Source: Flavipsychrobacter sp. (lineage in GTDB: Bacteria; Bacteroidota; Bacteroidia; Chitinophagales; Chitinophagaceae). Taken from it: 64,000 nt of DNA. The notes beneath the pieces are model-generated. The model saw only the letters and a program-made list of their open reading frames with translations. It did no database searches and was not told the DNA's origin. Below, piece after piece: positions 52,870-62,735 of the stretch; position 1 is the first letter of the stretch, and every line of letters starts with the position of its first letter. The translations under genes were made by a program, and so were the position numbers. Location: the NCBI GenBank assembly GCA_031292525.1, contig JARLGY010000030.1:124001-188000 (forward strand), in the 5' to 3' direction.

Positions 52870-53434
52870 AATTCACCTTTAACGGATCACTCTTTTTTAA
52901 TTTTTTTTGCAACAAACTTCGCGCCTGGTGCACATGCCATTGCGAAGTCTTTTCACTTATTTTAAACTGGGCCGCTATCTCTGCATGATTGTAGCCCTCA
53001 AATACAAACAAATTAAATACAGTTCTGGTCATTACTGGCAACGACTGTATCACGCTTACCAGCTCCTTAAATTCCATGTTCTCGAGTCCTGTATTACCTA
53101 CCGACGATGTAATGTTGTCCTCTGGCGGTACTGAGTTCACGTGCATGATCATACTCTGTTTCAGATCCTTTGTACGCAGGTAGTCCAGGCAGGTATTTAC
53201 CATTATGCGGCGCATCCAGCCCTCAAAAGAGCCCTGATTCGCAAACTTGGATACATTATTGAATATTTTAAGGAACCCATCATTCAGTAGTTGCTCCGCA
53301 TCTTCCATGTCTTTTGCGTAGCGCGCGCACACCTTCAGAAACATACTGTAGTATATTTTATACAGATGCTCCTGCACTGTGCGGTTTTTATCCCTGCACC
53401 CGGCTATTATTTCCTGTTCAGAATATGCGGGCAT
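52850..53434 (-). CDS. ECF-type RNA polymerase sigma factor
   Basis: A 194-residue sigma-70 family protein of the ECF group. Region 2 spans about 25-95 (YYSMFLKVCARYAKDMEDAE, then GSFEGWMRRIMVNTCLDYLR) and region 4 about 125-182 (LPVMTRTVFNLFVFEGYNHA, EIAAQFKISEKTSQWHVHQA). The tail KSDPLKVNYESKSI overlaps the start of the anchored barrel protein, so production of the two is coupled. Targets are unknown. Confidence 0.95.
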   Translation of the reverse strand: MPAYSEQEIIAGCRDKNRTVQEHLYKIYYSMFLKVCARYAKDMEDAEQLLNDGFLKIFNNVSKFANQGSFEGWMRRIMVNTCLDYLRTKDLKQSMIMHVNSVPPEDNITSSVGNTGLENMEFKELVSVIQSLPVMTRTVFNLFVFEGYNHAEIAAQFKISEKTSQWHVHQARSLLQKKLKKSDPLKVNYESKSI

Positions 53435-53893
53435 GATGGTAATGGTGTTACATAATATTAGCTAATTTCCTGCTTCATTCCTCATTTTTTTAATTGCACT
53501 CTATGCAACTGGCACTCGTTATAGTATAATACAATAGGTGCAGCGGCAATTTGGGTTTGGTTTTTTCGTAACGTTTTATGCCTTTTAGGGTATAGAAAGT
53601 AATACGATAACTATAGTTTTTTATAGTGTTCATCATACTAGTAACGTTTAAGCATGAAACTATTTTTGCTGCTTTGTACCGGTACGCATGCAGCTACACT
53701 TATATAGACGTAGCTATTTCAAAAAAAATTGGGTCGCTATTGAAAAAAAATTGAAATTATTTTTCCCAAACAGCAAAAAACGACCAATTCGGGATATTCT
53801 GGGACTTATGCAAGCTAACTATTTGCGTTTGGAGGCTTCCACCTTGCATCTGCCTTACTGCATTTAAAACATTTTTATACCTTTCAAACAAAC
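53435..53893. other. Intergenic region between the sigma and GT-C genes
   Basis: AT-rich divergent promoter region with two runs of eight A near 53721 and 53744. GTAACGTTT occurs twice (near 53567 and 53640), and AATTGGGTCG (53728-53737) is nearly mirrored by CGACCAATT (53781-53789). None of these is strong enough to call a site, and I see no exact TAnnTTTG box, gene or RNA. Confidence 0.35.
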
Positions 53894-55468
53894 ATGCCCA
53901 ATCGTCCCACATATCTTGATCACAGTGCTAAAAGCTTCTTTAGGTTTCCAGACAATAACTGGCTGCCTATAGCGCTATTGATCATCATTACCTTCATAGC
54001 ACTATTCCCATGCCTGGGGCTGGGCTTCGTTTGGTGGGATGACCAATGGTACCTCCTCAACAACAAAGCGCTCGATGCATTTGCGCACACATGGAGCTGG
54101 GGTGCTGTACACCGCTTCTTTGTCACCAGTGGTTACGGTAATTACATACCGCTTACCATGTGCACCTACGCCATAGAAAAATACTTCTTTGCCCCAGATC
54201 CTTACTTAAACCCGTTTCTTTTCCATTTAGATAACGTGCTGCTACACATTGGTTGCACTTTATGCGTCTTCTTTCTGTTTCTACAGTTCAACATAAAAAA
54301 ATGGAGCTCCTTTATGGGGGCTTTAATATTTGGTATTCATCCCATGCGGGTCGAATCTGTAGCATGGGTTACAGAGCGTAAAGATGTATTGTATGCCCTC
54401 TTCTTTCTCCTTGCACTGATTGCTTACGTACATTCCCTCAAAGGCAAAAGGGAGGTGCTCTGGTACTTCCTGGCAATACTATGTTCCTTATTAGCTTGTT
54501 TTGCTAAAGTGCAGGCCGTAAGTCTTCCATTATGCCTAGTCGCTATCGACTTTTATCTGAAAAGGAAATGGTACTCCCCCCAAATACTCCTGTACGAGAA
54601 ACTTCCATGGTGGATATTTTCTTTAGGCTTTGGCTTGGTAAATGTAAACATCCTTAAAACTCAAAAAATTTTGGGTTCGGCAGGCATGCGGATGCATTAT
54701 AGCCTAATAGACAAACTGGCAACTGGCGCATGGTCGTACGTAGTCTATATAGCCAAGTTTATATATCCTTGGCAAATGCAGCCTTATTATCCGTATCCGC
54801 TTCACCCACCCCTAATAGCATATATTTTTCTCGTTGCACTTCCTCTATCCATAGTAGCCTTGCTCTGGTGGCAAAGGAGAAACAGGTCACTCATTTTTGG
54901 CATTATTTTCTTCACCTGCAATATTGTTTTTGTATTGCAGATACTCTCCGCCAGCGATGTATTTATGGTCGATAGATTCACCTATGTGGCTTATATTGGT
55001 CTTTGCTTTCTCGCTGCAATAGCCGTTAACAAGGCCGCCGAATCTTTACCCAATACAAGGTTATTTCTTTTTAGTGCTATAGCTATCTACATAACCTTCT
55101 TATGCTTCCTTAACGGGCGGCAAGTTCAGGTATGGCAAAATACCCCTTCTCTATGGGCTCATTATAACGCTGCAAACCCAACCAGCTATTATGGTTACGG
55201 CCAGCTTGGTGGGTATTACAGGAGCAGGGCGCTGCATAAATTCTGGGAGTCGTTCCAACCCGCAAACGATGCATATCTGGTAAAGCTATCCGTTTATAAT
55301 TATAGCATGGCGCTGGCTAAAGATTCCATAAATGGATGTCCCATTCCACAGGTCACTGCACGCTTATACAACGAGCGTGCAAGTATGTACATTCTTTCAG
55401 GACTAACTGAACCGGCACACAACGATAGCTTAAAAGCACGCCACATAATGCAACAACCAAGTCACTAA
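53894..55468 (+). CDS. GT-C-fold glycosyltransferase-like membrane protein (TMTC-like)
   Basis: A 524-residue polytopic protein with about 11 helices. The early acidic loop GFVWWDDQWYLLNN (about 44-57) occupies the place of the GT-C catalytic Asp region, and IHPMRVESVAWVTERKDVL (about 145-163) is the signature of TMTC/PMT-like O-mannosyltransferase families, usually followed by TPR repeats. Here only about 90 residues remain after the last helix, with at most one or two TPR-like helices. Likely transfers sugar from a lipid carrier to proteins or glycans at the outer face of the inner membrane. First gene of an envelope-biogenesis region. Confidence 0.75.
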   Translation: MPNRPTYLDHSAKSFFRFPDNNWLPIALLIIITFIALFPCLGLGFVWWDDQWYLLNNKALDAFAHTWSWGAVHRFFVTSGYGNYIPLTMCTYAIEKYFFAPDPYLNPFLFHLDNVLLHIGCTLCVFFLFLQFNIKKWSSFMGALIFGIHPMRVESVAWVTERKDVLYALFFLLALIAYVHSLKGKREVLWYFLAILCSLLACFAKVQAVSLPLCLVAIDFYLKRKWYSPQILLYEKLPWWIFSLGFGLVNVNILKTQKILGSAGMRMHYSLIDKLATGAWSYVVYIAKFIYPWQMQPYYPYPLHPPLIAYIFLVALPLSIVALLWWQRRNRSLIFGIIFFTCNIVFVLQILSASDVFMVDRFTYVAYIGLCFLAAIAVNKAAESLPNTRLFLFSAIAIYITFLCFLNGRQVQVWQNTPSLWAHYNAANPTSYYGYGQLGGYYRSRALHKFWESFQPANDAYLVKLSVYNYSMALAKDSINGCPIPQVTARLYNERASMYILSGLTEPAHNDSLKARHIMQQPSH

Positions 55469-55572
55469 CATTCCTTACCGAACATAGGTGATCATTATGT
55501 CACCCAAATCGAGTAATTTTCATAAAGGTTAAATACATACCACATCACCACGAACAATAAAATTAAAAACCA

Positions 55573-55941
55573 ATGGGACTAATCGCAAAGATCTTGATCG
55601 GACTGGTTGCTGTTGAACATTTGTATATTCTGTGGATGGAAATGTTTGCCTGGGAAACCGCTGGTAAAAAGAGTTTTAAAAATGCGTTGGCCGACGAGTT
55701 GTTTAAACCTACCAAAGGTCTTGCTGCCAATCAGGGATTATACAATGGCTTCTTAGCTGCTGGTTTGATTTGGACATTTTTTATTTCAGATGAAGTTTGG
55801 AAAAACAACGTGTCCATATTCTTCTTGGCCTGCGTTATAATTGCAGGAATCTATGGTGCTACCGTGAGCCAGAAAATATTTTTTGTACAGGCCATGCCCG
55901 CTATTGTTGCCTTACTATTTGTGCTGGCTGGCAGATTATAA
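55573..55941 (+). CDS. DUF1304 small membrane protein
   Basis: A 122-residue protein with four helices (about 4-22, 58-74, 79-98, 102-119). The DUF1304 pattern is plain: AVEHLYILWMEMFAWET at 13-29, NQGLYNGFLAAGLIW at 54-68, and GATVSQKIFFVQAMPAIVAL near the end. Function unknown; members are widespread single-domain inner-membrane proteins. Its stop codon overlaps the end of the convergent gene by 6 bases. Confidence 0.93.
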   Translation: MGLIAKILIGLVAVEHLYILWMEMFAWETAGKKSFKNALADELFKPTKGLAANQGLYNGFLAAGLIWTFFISDEVWKNNVSIFFLACVIIAGIYGATVSQKIFFVQAMPAIVALLFVLAGRL

Positions 55942-57486
55942 ATTCTTCAATTCCTTCTCCTTCCCCCATCTGGTAAGTATTACCTGTGTAAATATCAATA
56001 CTGGTCCACACAAAATGGATACCAGCATTACCTCATAGCGCAGCACACAAGGCGCAGCCAGTATATCAAACCCTGTTTTGCACAGCCAGAAAATAATGAT
56101 CATAAATAATACCTTTTGCGTGTTGGGAGTTAATACCCATTTTTTCCTGTTCACCCACCAGGCTATACACATTCCAACAAAAGCTATAGAGAGAAATGAA
56201 TACAAGTATTGTCCTGGTTTATTATATATACCCGGTGCATTCACATACCCATTTTGTATGTGCTCTGGCAGGTCATACCATTGCTGTAAAGCGGGTATCA
56301 GTTTTACACTTACCGCACCGTATTTATCAAGCACTTCCATTTCAGGAAAAAAATAAGCACCGGTGTTAGGCAGCAAATAATACCGTAAAAAATCGAACGG
56401 ATATTGTTTGATCAAAAAGGTGCCATACTTATCCAGCACTACCGATACTGCTACCCAATTCGCAAAAAGATCTGTGGCCTGCGTCCTGGCGGCAAATTCA
56501 TATTCAAACCGTTTAAACGGCGCGTCGCTTCCCCATAAAAAATCCAGTGCCGGTCCTTTTCTATAACTAGCATCTTTGCTTGCCATAGCATCTATATACT
56601 TCCTGCAGTTGCTGTCAAGTACTATCAATTCCGGGTCATTACTACCTATAGGTGCTCGTGGTTTCGCTTTGTAAAACGTCATTGCATTGGTTGCCAGTTG
56701 CCAGCCGCTAAATCCAGATAGTACCTTACAATTGGTTATGGCATCCATTTTATTTGTCACAGTAATATAAAATACTGCAGCAATAGCAAAGCTTGCGGCA
56801 ATGCCTATCCATCGTATCGTTTTATTGCTTACAAATAATAGCCCCACTGCTACAACAAGGGGATATGCTAAAGCATTATACCTGACAAACATAGAGCACC
56901 ATAATAATAAAAGAAGCGAAGCCAGTATTAGCCAATTTGGCTTTCTGATAAGATACATGAAGAATGCTACCCACAAAATATTCAAACTGATAAATAGCGA
57001 ATCCGAAAAAATAGCATTGCATAAATGCAACAGAACAGGATTGAGCAATAAAACCGCGTAGAGCACTCTTCTCCAAACCGCGCTAAAATTAAAATTGATC
57101 AGGAAGGCATAACTCAGCGTTAGTGCACTCATTACATGCAGAAAGAATTGGCAATAGGCAACCATTTCTATCGATGGATCAAGCTGGTGTATTCTGGCAA
57201 GTGTCAAACTTATACCCATAGGCCGGTACCCCATCTCGCTATCTGTAATAGCGCCTAGAATATACCCCTTCGAGTCAGGTATCAGATCAGGTACCGGGTA
57301 AAAGTGTCTTATAATAAGGAATAAGACCAGCGCAATACCCGAAAACAATAATGCATCTTTATTGATCAGGTAAATCTTACTTGCATACACGGCTTTGCTT
57401 GCTGCTTTCTGTTTTGCCTTTATACCAACAGATGTACCATCACTTTTCGTGGCTGGCAGCGTAGTTCTTTTTTTATTTTTTTTCAT
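55936..57486 (-). CDS. Polytopic glycosyltransferase-like membrane protein
   Basis: A 516-residue membrane protein with about 11 helices after a basic, lysine-rich cytoplasmic N-terminus (1-45). The loop [20 protein letters not shown] (about 71-90) carries the paired acidic residues typical of GT-C transferases, and a large periplasmic domain spans about 255-400. It follows the UGM-like flavoprotein with a 14-base overlap, so both are probably co-translated and serve the same glycan pathway. Specific acceptor unknown; similarity to the partial gene at 62736 in layout suggests one family. Confidence 0.65.
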   Translation of the reverse strand: MKKNKKRTTLPATKSDGTSVGIKAKQKAASKAVYASKIYLINKDALLFSGIALVLFLIIRHFYPVPDLIPDSKGYILGAITDSEMGYRPMGISLTLARIHQLDPSIEMVAYCQFFLHVMSALTLSYAFLINFNFSAVWRRVLYAVLLLNPVLLHLCNAIFSDSLFISLNILWVAFFMYLIRKPNWLILASLLLLLWCSMFVRYNALAYPLVVAVGLLFVSNKTIRWIGIAASFAIAAVFYITVTNKMDAITNCKVLSGFSGWQLATNAMTFYKAKPRAPIGSNDPELIVLDSNCRKYIDAMASKDASYRKGPALDFLWGSDAPFKRFEYEFAARTQATDLFANWVAVSVVLDKYGTFLIKQYPFDFLRYYLLPNTGAYFFPEMEVLDKYGAVSVKLIPALQQWYDLPEHIQNGYVNAPGIYNKPGQYLYSFLSIAFVGMCIAWWVNRKKWVLTPNTQKVLFMIIIFWLCKTGFDILAAPCVLRYEVMLVSILCGPVLIFTQVILTRWGKEKELKNL

Positions 57487-59077
57487 GGTATTCCTGTTCT
57501 GTATTTATATCCCATATATTTTCTTTGCTTTCTACACCGGCAATAATATTATCCACTGCAGTCATAGCAGTAAGCATAGAGTGATCCGAATTGTTGTATT
57601 TATGCATCCCGTTTCGCCCTATCAGAAAAAGGTTTTTAAAACCATTTACATACTCTTTTATCTGGTCAAACTGGTCGTATGTGCCAAAGTAGGCAGGGTA
57701 GGTTTTCTCTTCTCTCAACAGCGTACTGTCAAGCACATCTTCCTTATCAATTATCTTGATCCTTACCAATTCGTCAATAGCAAAGTCGATAAATTCCTGG
57801 TCTGGCATATTCCAAAGGCCATGATCTTTAAAACAGAAATACTCAAGTCCTATCCACACATTTTCAGCATCTTTTACCATGTAGGGGCTCCAGTTATTAA
57901 ATATCTGCAAGCGGCCTATTTTCACTTCGCTTTCCTGTATGTATATCCAGTTATCTTTTATGCGCTGGTTAGCTTCCTTTTCATCTGTAACAGCCAGCCT
58001 TTTCAACAGTAAACCCACTGTCATAAAATCACGATACACCAAACCATCTGCTATTGTTTTTATGTTTGGCGGCGCTGCCGGGCACATGCCGCCAATAAGT
58101 TCTTTTACAGGCATGGTAGAAAAAAAATAATCGGCTTCGTATCGCTCGCTCTTACCTGTTTCTTTATTAAATATATGTACAGCGGCTATGTTATTATTAC
58201 TATGTTCTATTTTTTCCACTGCACAGTTGTGATGTATAATACCACCCATTTGCTGTATCTCTTTAGCCACTAACTCCCAAAGCTGTCCGGGCCCAAACTT
58301 AGGATAAAGAAAACGTTCTATAAGGCTGGTGTCTGTATCTTTTTGCGCAATAGAATTATCCTTTCCCATTGCTTTCTTCTTTAGGGAATGAAGAAGCGCT
58401 TTACTAACACTCAACTTCTTTATACGCTGCTTACCCCATTCGGGCGATATCTTGTTGCAGGGCACTCCCCATACCTTCTCCGTATAGTCTTTAAAGAAAG
58501 TTTCATAAAGCTCCATACCAAATCGGTTAATGAAAAAATCTTCCAGCGATCTTTCATGTTTGATCGGCTTCAGTTGCGCACCAATGTAAGAAACTCCGAT
58601 CTTGAACATTTTTGCAATACCTAAGTTCTTCATTGTAGATGCCGACAATGCAATAGGATAATCAAAGAATTTCTTCATGTAGTAGATGCGTGATAGGCGT
58701 GACCGTACCAGCATCACATTATCCCTGGTTGCTTCACTGTTGCAGGCATCGCAGCCAATAGGGCGGCTTTTATTTTGATAACTGATGGTTAATTGTTCCT
58801 CATCAGTCCCTTCTATTGGCATTATATTCATCCACCAGTCCATTACCCGGTCCGATTTCGAAAAGAAGCGATGACCGCCTATATCTATACGGTTGCCTTT
58901 GTAATTTACAGTCTTTGATATGCCGCCTGTATACTGGGATTTTTCGAGGATAATGGGTTGGATACCTGTTCTCTTGAGCAATTCATATGCTGCTGTGAGG
59001 CCCGCCGGGCCTGCACCTATTATTAGCGCTCGTTTCGGGCATTGCGAGCCTAACACTTCATTTGAAGTATGTGACAT
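57473..59077 (-). CDS. NAD(P)/FAD-dependent oxidoreductase, UDP-galactopyranose mutase-like
   Basis: A 534-residue flavoprotein. N-terminal [20 protein letters not shown] at 17-36 binds [16 protein letters not shown] (44-56) and [12 protein letters not shown] (65-76) follow as in UGM/protoporphyrinogen-oxidase-like proteins. [20 protein letters not shown] (about 196-215) and, near the C-terminus, [20 protein letters not shown] are typical of a sugar-linked subfamily often seen in polysaccharide clusters. A CDAC motif near residue 107 is unexplained. It overlaps a glycosyltransferase-like gene, supporting a role in a surface glycan or its lipid-linked precursor. True mutase activity is not shown. 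Confidence 0.82.
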   Translation of the reverse strand: MSHTSNEVLGSQCPKRALIIGAGPAGLTAAYELLKRTGIQPIILEKSQYTGGISKTVNYKGNRIDIGGHRFFSKSDRVMDWWMNIMPIEGTDEEQLTISYQNKSRPIGCDACNSEATRDNVMLVRSRLSRIYYMKKFFDYPIALSASTMKNLGIAKMFKIGVSYIGAQLKPIKHERSLEDFFINRFGMELYETFFKDYTEKVWGVPCNKISPEWGKQRIKKLSVSKALLHSLKKKAMGKDNSIAQKDTDTSLIERFLYPKFGPGQLWELVAKEIQQMGGIIHHNCAVEKIEHSNNNIAAVHIFNKETGKSERYEADYFFSTMPVKELIGGMCPAAPPNIKTIADGLVYRDFMTVGLLLKRLAVTDEKEANQRIKDNWIYIQESEVKIGRLQIFNNWSPYMVKDAENVWIGLEYFCFKDHGLWNMPDQEFIDFAIDELVRIKIIDKEDVLDSTLLREEKTYPAYFGTYDQFDQIKEYVNGFKNLFLIGRNGMHKYNNSDHSMLTAMTAVDNIIAGVESKENIWDINTEQEYHEKK

Positions 59078-59477
59078 TTTGATAGGATTAAATGATAGGA
59101 AGGTGAATAAATCTGATAGGGATGCAGGCTAGTTGATTCGCATAATTAAAATTGGTTTGGTTAACTTATAAGACGTATTATTTGTCAGTAATGCGGGGTA
59201 TATTTAAAATAAAACACACATAATTATTTTAATTACACTACCATAATGACTATACTTATTTCCAGATTTTAATGTCAATGCCATAAAATGCCGGTTATAT
59301 TATCATTATTAACGACAAGAGAGTTATTAAATTGTGTCGATCAACAAAAAAATAAATAAGCTATTTCACGCTTTCGCTATAAAATATTATGGAAGCCATA
59401 CACCAATTTTCACTCCATGGGCTGTATACTTCAATAGCAGATATTCACGTAAATAACGCTTCTGCATATCTCCATTT
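59078..59477. other. Intergenic region before the UGM-like gene
   Basis: AT-rich, 400 bases, between two minus-strand genes. It must hold the 3' end of the T9SS cargo transcript and the promoter for the UGM-like gene, but I find no exact -7 box, terminator hairpin with T-run, gene or RNA that I can support. Confidence 0.35.
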
Positions 59478-61625
59478 TTAATTGCCCAATTTCACCAACT
59501 TTTCAACTTTCAATAGTTGCCCGTTAGCGTCAGTTATTTTCAGCAGGTACACTCCCGCCGCAAGCCTGCTGATATCTGCTTGTTTAGTTTTTTTCAAGTG
59601 CATCAACGGGATACCAGCCATATCACTTATCTCAATATCAACAGGTATGGGGGCATCAATACTAATACTTGTTGTTGCCGGGTTAGGATACACATTTACG
59701 CGCGCAGCAACGTTTAAATTATTTACACCTTCAGGTATGTACCATATCGTTGCCAAACCAATGCATCCTGTTTCATTGGTCACTTGTACAGTATAATACC
59801 CTTCTTGGAAAGCAATGAGTGTATCTGCCGTCGCACCAACAATTATTGAATCATTTAGATACCATTGATAGGAACTGAAAGTATCGTCGGTGCTCAGTAT
59901 GTTTATTCCACTTACTGTAATTGCCGATGGAACAGGTGCATCTAGCACATGAACATATACGCTATCCGGTTGCGAATAACAATTCCGGTCTACGGCGCTT
60001 ACATAATACATACCATCACTCCATACATCTGCAAAATATATTACAGGGTTCTGAACCGTATCACTAAAGCCTGCTGGGCCGCTCCAGCTATAGCCCGGCG
60101 CACTTATCCCGGCAAACAGAAGAATAGAATCATACTCACAAACCGGGTTGTTACTCGATGGCGTAGGCGTAGCTGGTGTCGGCACTACAGTCACCACAAC
60201 AGTATCTGTACCTGCACAGCTACCGCCTTGTGTAGTTATTGTATAGGTTGTAGTAACCGTGGGGGATGCTACGGGGCTGGAACAGCTGGTGCAACTTAAA
60301 GAGCTTACAGGTGCTCCTCCCGGCAATACCGACCATGCATATGATGCACCACCAACTGCTGAAAGTGCTATACTCGCTCCATAGCAAATATTGGCATCTG
60401 CACTCACTGTTACACCATTCAGAATGTAGATGGGTATACTGTACGTATTAGGCACTATTATACCTGGCGCGGCACAATTTGAGTCAGCAACCGTAACCGT
60501 AAATATTTTAAGTCCCACATCGCTATCGCTTGGCAACCAGCTCACACATCCATATATAGAATCCGTGTACAGCCTGCTATAGGTTATGCTTGAGCCCGGT
60601 GCAGAAAGGTCATGATTATCCGTTGCTACAAGTACAGCAGCCGGGTTGGCAGATTTTGCGCTGAAACAAAAATGCAAGGGCACACCCGAGCAATCCTGTA
60701 TTTTATTATTTACAAGTGTTACTGTTGTTGTATCCAACTGTATCATAGGCGCGGCAGCATTACAACTGATTACATGCACCTGCATATCTCTCATTGTCGA
60801 TGCTATAGCCACTTGGTTCCTGTATTCTGTTACCCTTAATGCAAAAGTATAGCTGCCTATCAAATTGGGGGTAAAATGCAGTTCACCTGTTAGTGTATCT
60901 AGCACAAAAGTATTGTTGCACGACATCGGGTTGTCATAAAGGTTATATATCGATGACACGAAAGGAATATCAGTTACCGAGTTTCCGCAATAAAAAGATG
61001 TTTTCGGCTGTATCACTTCATACCCCAGGGAATCATTATCAATATCTACAGAACCATTATTGTATATAAAGGGTTGATTATCGCAGACAAACGGCACCGG
61101 ATTTACAGTAAAATTTACCGAATTGTTGCTAGGTGCAAGTATATTATTCAGTGTTGTTTCTACATAAAAATAATCTCCGGTAGCGTTTTGTAGATTGTCA
61201 TCGGGGTTTCGGGCACTCATAACCGTACTGAACACCCACCTTGAACACCTATCAGGCAAGGTTACAACAGCTGTATACCACCACTCTGCATAGCCTGGCA
61301 ACATACCACCATTACAAGTTGTTGGGTAGTTGGGGCAAGAGCTGTTTACAGGGCTTCCATTGAGCAAGCCTCCCGCAATAGTCACCATAGGAACAAGATC
61401 CACATTGTAAATATTACTATCACAATCACTCTTATAGCAAACTGTTACCATATTGGGTTGGCTTATACCCGAACAATCTCTGTAAAACTTAAATGTAAGT
61501 TGATAGGTTGAATCACTCAACCAGGTATAATTGAGCTCCCCTCCGGCGATGTGGCTGGCATAGGTGGCATTATACCCCGCCAACATCATCATCGTTAATA
61601 ACGAAGTATATAAGATTTTGAACAT
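59478..61625 (-). CDS. T9SS-sorted surface protein with Ig-like repeats
   Basis: A 715-residue exported protein. After the signal peptide (about 1-23), the mature N-terminus SHIAGGELNYTWLSDSTYQL with FKFYRDCSG is the conserved domain at the start of many Bacteroidota adhesin-like proteins, including gliding-associated ones. PKD/Ig-like modules follow at about 400-630 (ICYGASIALSAVGGASYAWS, SYQWYLNDSIIVGATAD). The last 75 residues are a type A sorting domain: NVYPNPATTSISI, then ISDMAGIPLMHL and LAAGVYLLKITDANG. T9SS would export it and link it to surface lipopolysaccharide. Function probably adhesion; unproven. Confidence 0.85.
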   Translation of the reverse strand: MFKILYTSLLTMMMLAGYNATYASHIAGGELNYTWLSDSTYQLTFKFYRDCSGISQPNMVTVCYKSDCDSNIYNVDLVPMVTIAGGLLNGSPVNSSCPNYPTTCNGGMLPGYAEWWYTAVVTLPDRCSRWVFSTVMSARNPDDNLQNATGDYFYVETTLNNILAPSNNSVNFTVNPVPFVCDNQPFIYNNGSVDIDNDSLGYEVIQPKTSFYCGNSVTDIPFVSSIYNLYDNPMSCNNTFVLDTLTGELHFTPNLIGSYTFALRVTEYRNQVAIASTMRDMQVHVISCNAAAPMIQLDTTTVTLVNNKIQDCSGVPLHFCFSAKSANPAAVLVATDNHDLSAPGSSITYSRLYTDSIYGCVSWLPSDSDVGLKIFTVTVADSNCAAPGIIVPNTYSIPIYILNGVTVSADANICYGASIALSAVGGASYAWSVLPGGAPVSSLSCTSCSSPVASPTVTTTYTITTQGGSCAGTDTVVVTVVPTPATPTPSSNNPVCEYDSILLFAGISAPGYSWSGPAGFSDTVQNPVIYFADVWSDGMYYVSAVDRNCYSQPDSVYVHVLDAPVPSAITVSGINILSTDDTFSSYQWYLNDSIIVGATADTLIAFQEGYYTVQVTNETGCIGLATIWYIPEGVNNLNVAARVNVYPNPATTSISIDAPIPVDIEISDMAGIPLMHLKKTKQADISRLAAGVYLLKITDANGQLLKVEKLVKLGN

Positions 61626-61806
61626 GATAGAGTTTTATAGATGACTAATAGTTATGAAGATAATTAAAAAAATATATTCACAGTTACTTTTAATCAATAT
61701 ATATTTTAACATCTATTCCGATATGCAATCGGGCACAACCTAAACAGCAATGGCAATGACTGCTTGGCTTGTTGTTTCAATAAAATCGTCTTCTTTCTCA
61801 CCACAA

Positions 61807-62667
61807 CTACTTTATTTCCTGTTCCACCTTCAGGTTCATAGAAGTGGCCATATTAGTATATTTCTTCCATACACCCTGGCTGCCAAACTTATAGTAGTGT
61901 ACATGTCCTAAAGCAGGTATAGTTATAGGTAACGAAAGTGCTGTGCCTTTTTGCGAATGACGTATCCATTGCAGCGATACAATAACATCCTCATCAAATA
62001 CAAGATGATATGGTTTCAAATCAAGCGCTATCCACCCTTTGTCCTGGTTAAACAACGTGAACCAAATATTACGGTCTAGCAGGCTTTTGCCAGGCATACC
62101 GTTCTGTATATTGTATATATTTATGCGGAAAGCTACAGTATCAAAACTATTGGCATTCACAAATACATTCAATGTATCAAGAAAATTCCGTTCGCCTCCT
62201 AATTCAAATCGTTCACCTATCTCAGCCCCCAGGTTCTGCCCGGCTTCTCCGCTAATGGCAAAGTTATTAGCCATCATCCCCTTCTTGTGGGTAATGCCAA
62301 TTATTTCTGTTTCAGTGTGTGTCGGCTTTACCATTACCTCGTTCAGCACCATAGGTACAATATCCATTTTTACAGGCAAAAATTCCCGTACAATATTCCC
62401 CACCAAAACGGTCCTGCTATCATAGCCAATGCACGAAAATTTTAGTGAGTCCTTAGCCTTCGCAGCAGCAGGCAACTGCATTTTATAATTTCCGCTTTCG
62501 TCACTTACAGTTCCATATGGCGTATTTACAATACCTATACTCACATAGGGTAGGCCCTGCCCATCCTTATCCACAATTACCCCTCGTATCATGCGTGTAT
62601 CTTGTGCAGTTACCTGAAGCACAACGGCAAACAAAAGCAATAAAAGACATGGAAACTTTCTCACCAT
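61807..62667 (-). CDS. Carboxypeptidase-regulatory-like domain protein
   Basis: A 286-residue exported protein. ATG at 62667 gives MVRKFPCLLLLLFAVVLQVTAQ as signal peptide; two TTG codons precede it. Residues 23-105 form a CarboxypepD_reg-like domain (MIRGVIVDKDGQGLPYVSIG, DESGNYKMQLP, FSCIGYDSRTV). The remaining 180 residues form a beta-rich domain with NVFVNANSFDTVAFRINIYN and WIALDLKPYHLVFDEDVIVS, a recurring partner domain in Bacteroidota of unknown role. Probably periplasmic or surface. Lies upstream of the T9SS cargo gene on the same strand with 181 bases between. Confidence 0.75.
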   Translation of the reverse strand: MVRKFPCLLLLLFAVVLQVTAQDTRMIRGVIVDKDGQGLPYVSIGIVNTPYGTVSDESGNYKMQLPAAAKAKDSLKFSCIGYDSRTVLVGNIVREFLPVKMDIVPMVLNEVMVKPTHTETEIIGITHKKGMMANNFAISGEAGQNLGAEIGERFELGGERNFLDTLNVFVNANSFDTVAFRINIYNIQNGMPGKSLLDRNIWFTLFNQDKGWIALDLKPYHLVFDEDVIVSLQWIRHSQKGTALSLPITIPALGHVHYYKFGSQGVWKKYTNMATSMNLKVEQEIK

Positions 62668-62735
62668 CAACAAATTTTTAGTAGTGGCTAATGTACTATT
62701 TAAGCATTAATTTACGCTGTTTAAATTTCTTCTGC

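Noticed and set aside
53435-53893. Non-coding RNA or regulatory array between sigma and GT-C genes
   Set aside because: The A-runs and imperfect GTAACGTTT and AATTGG/CCAATT repeats are what AT-rich DNA yields by chance; no promoter-terminator pair was found.
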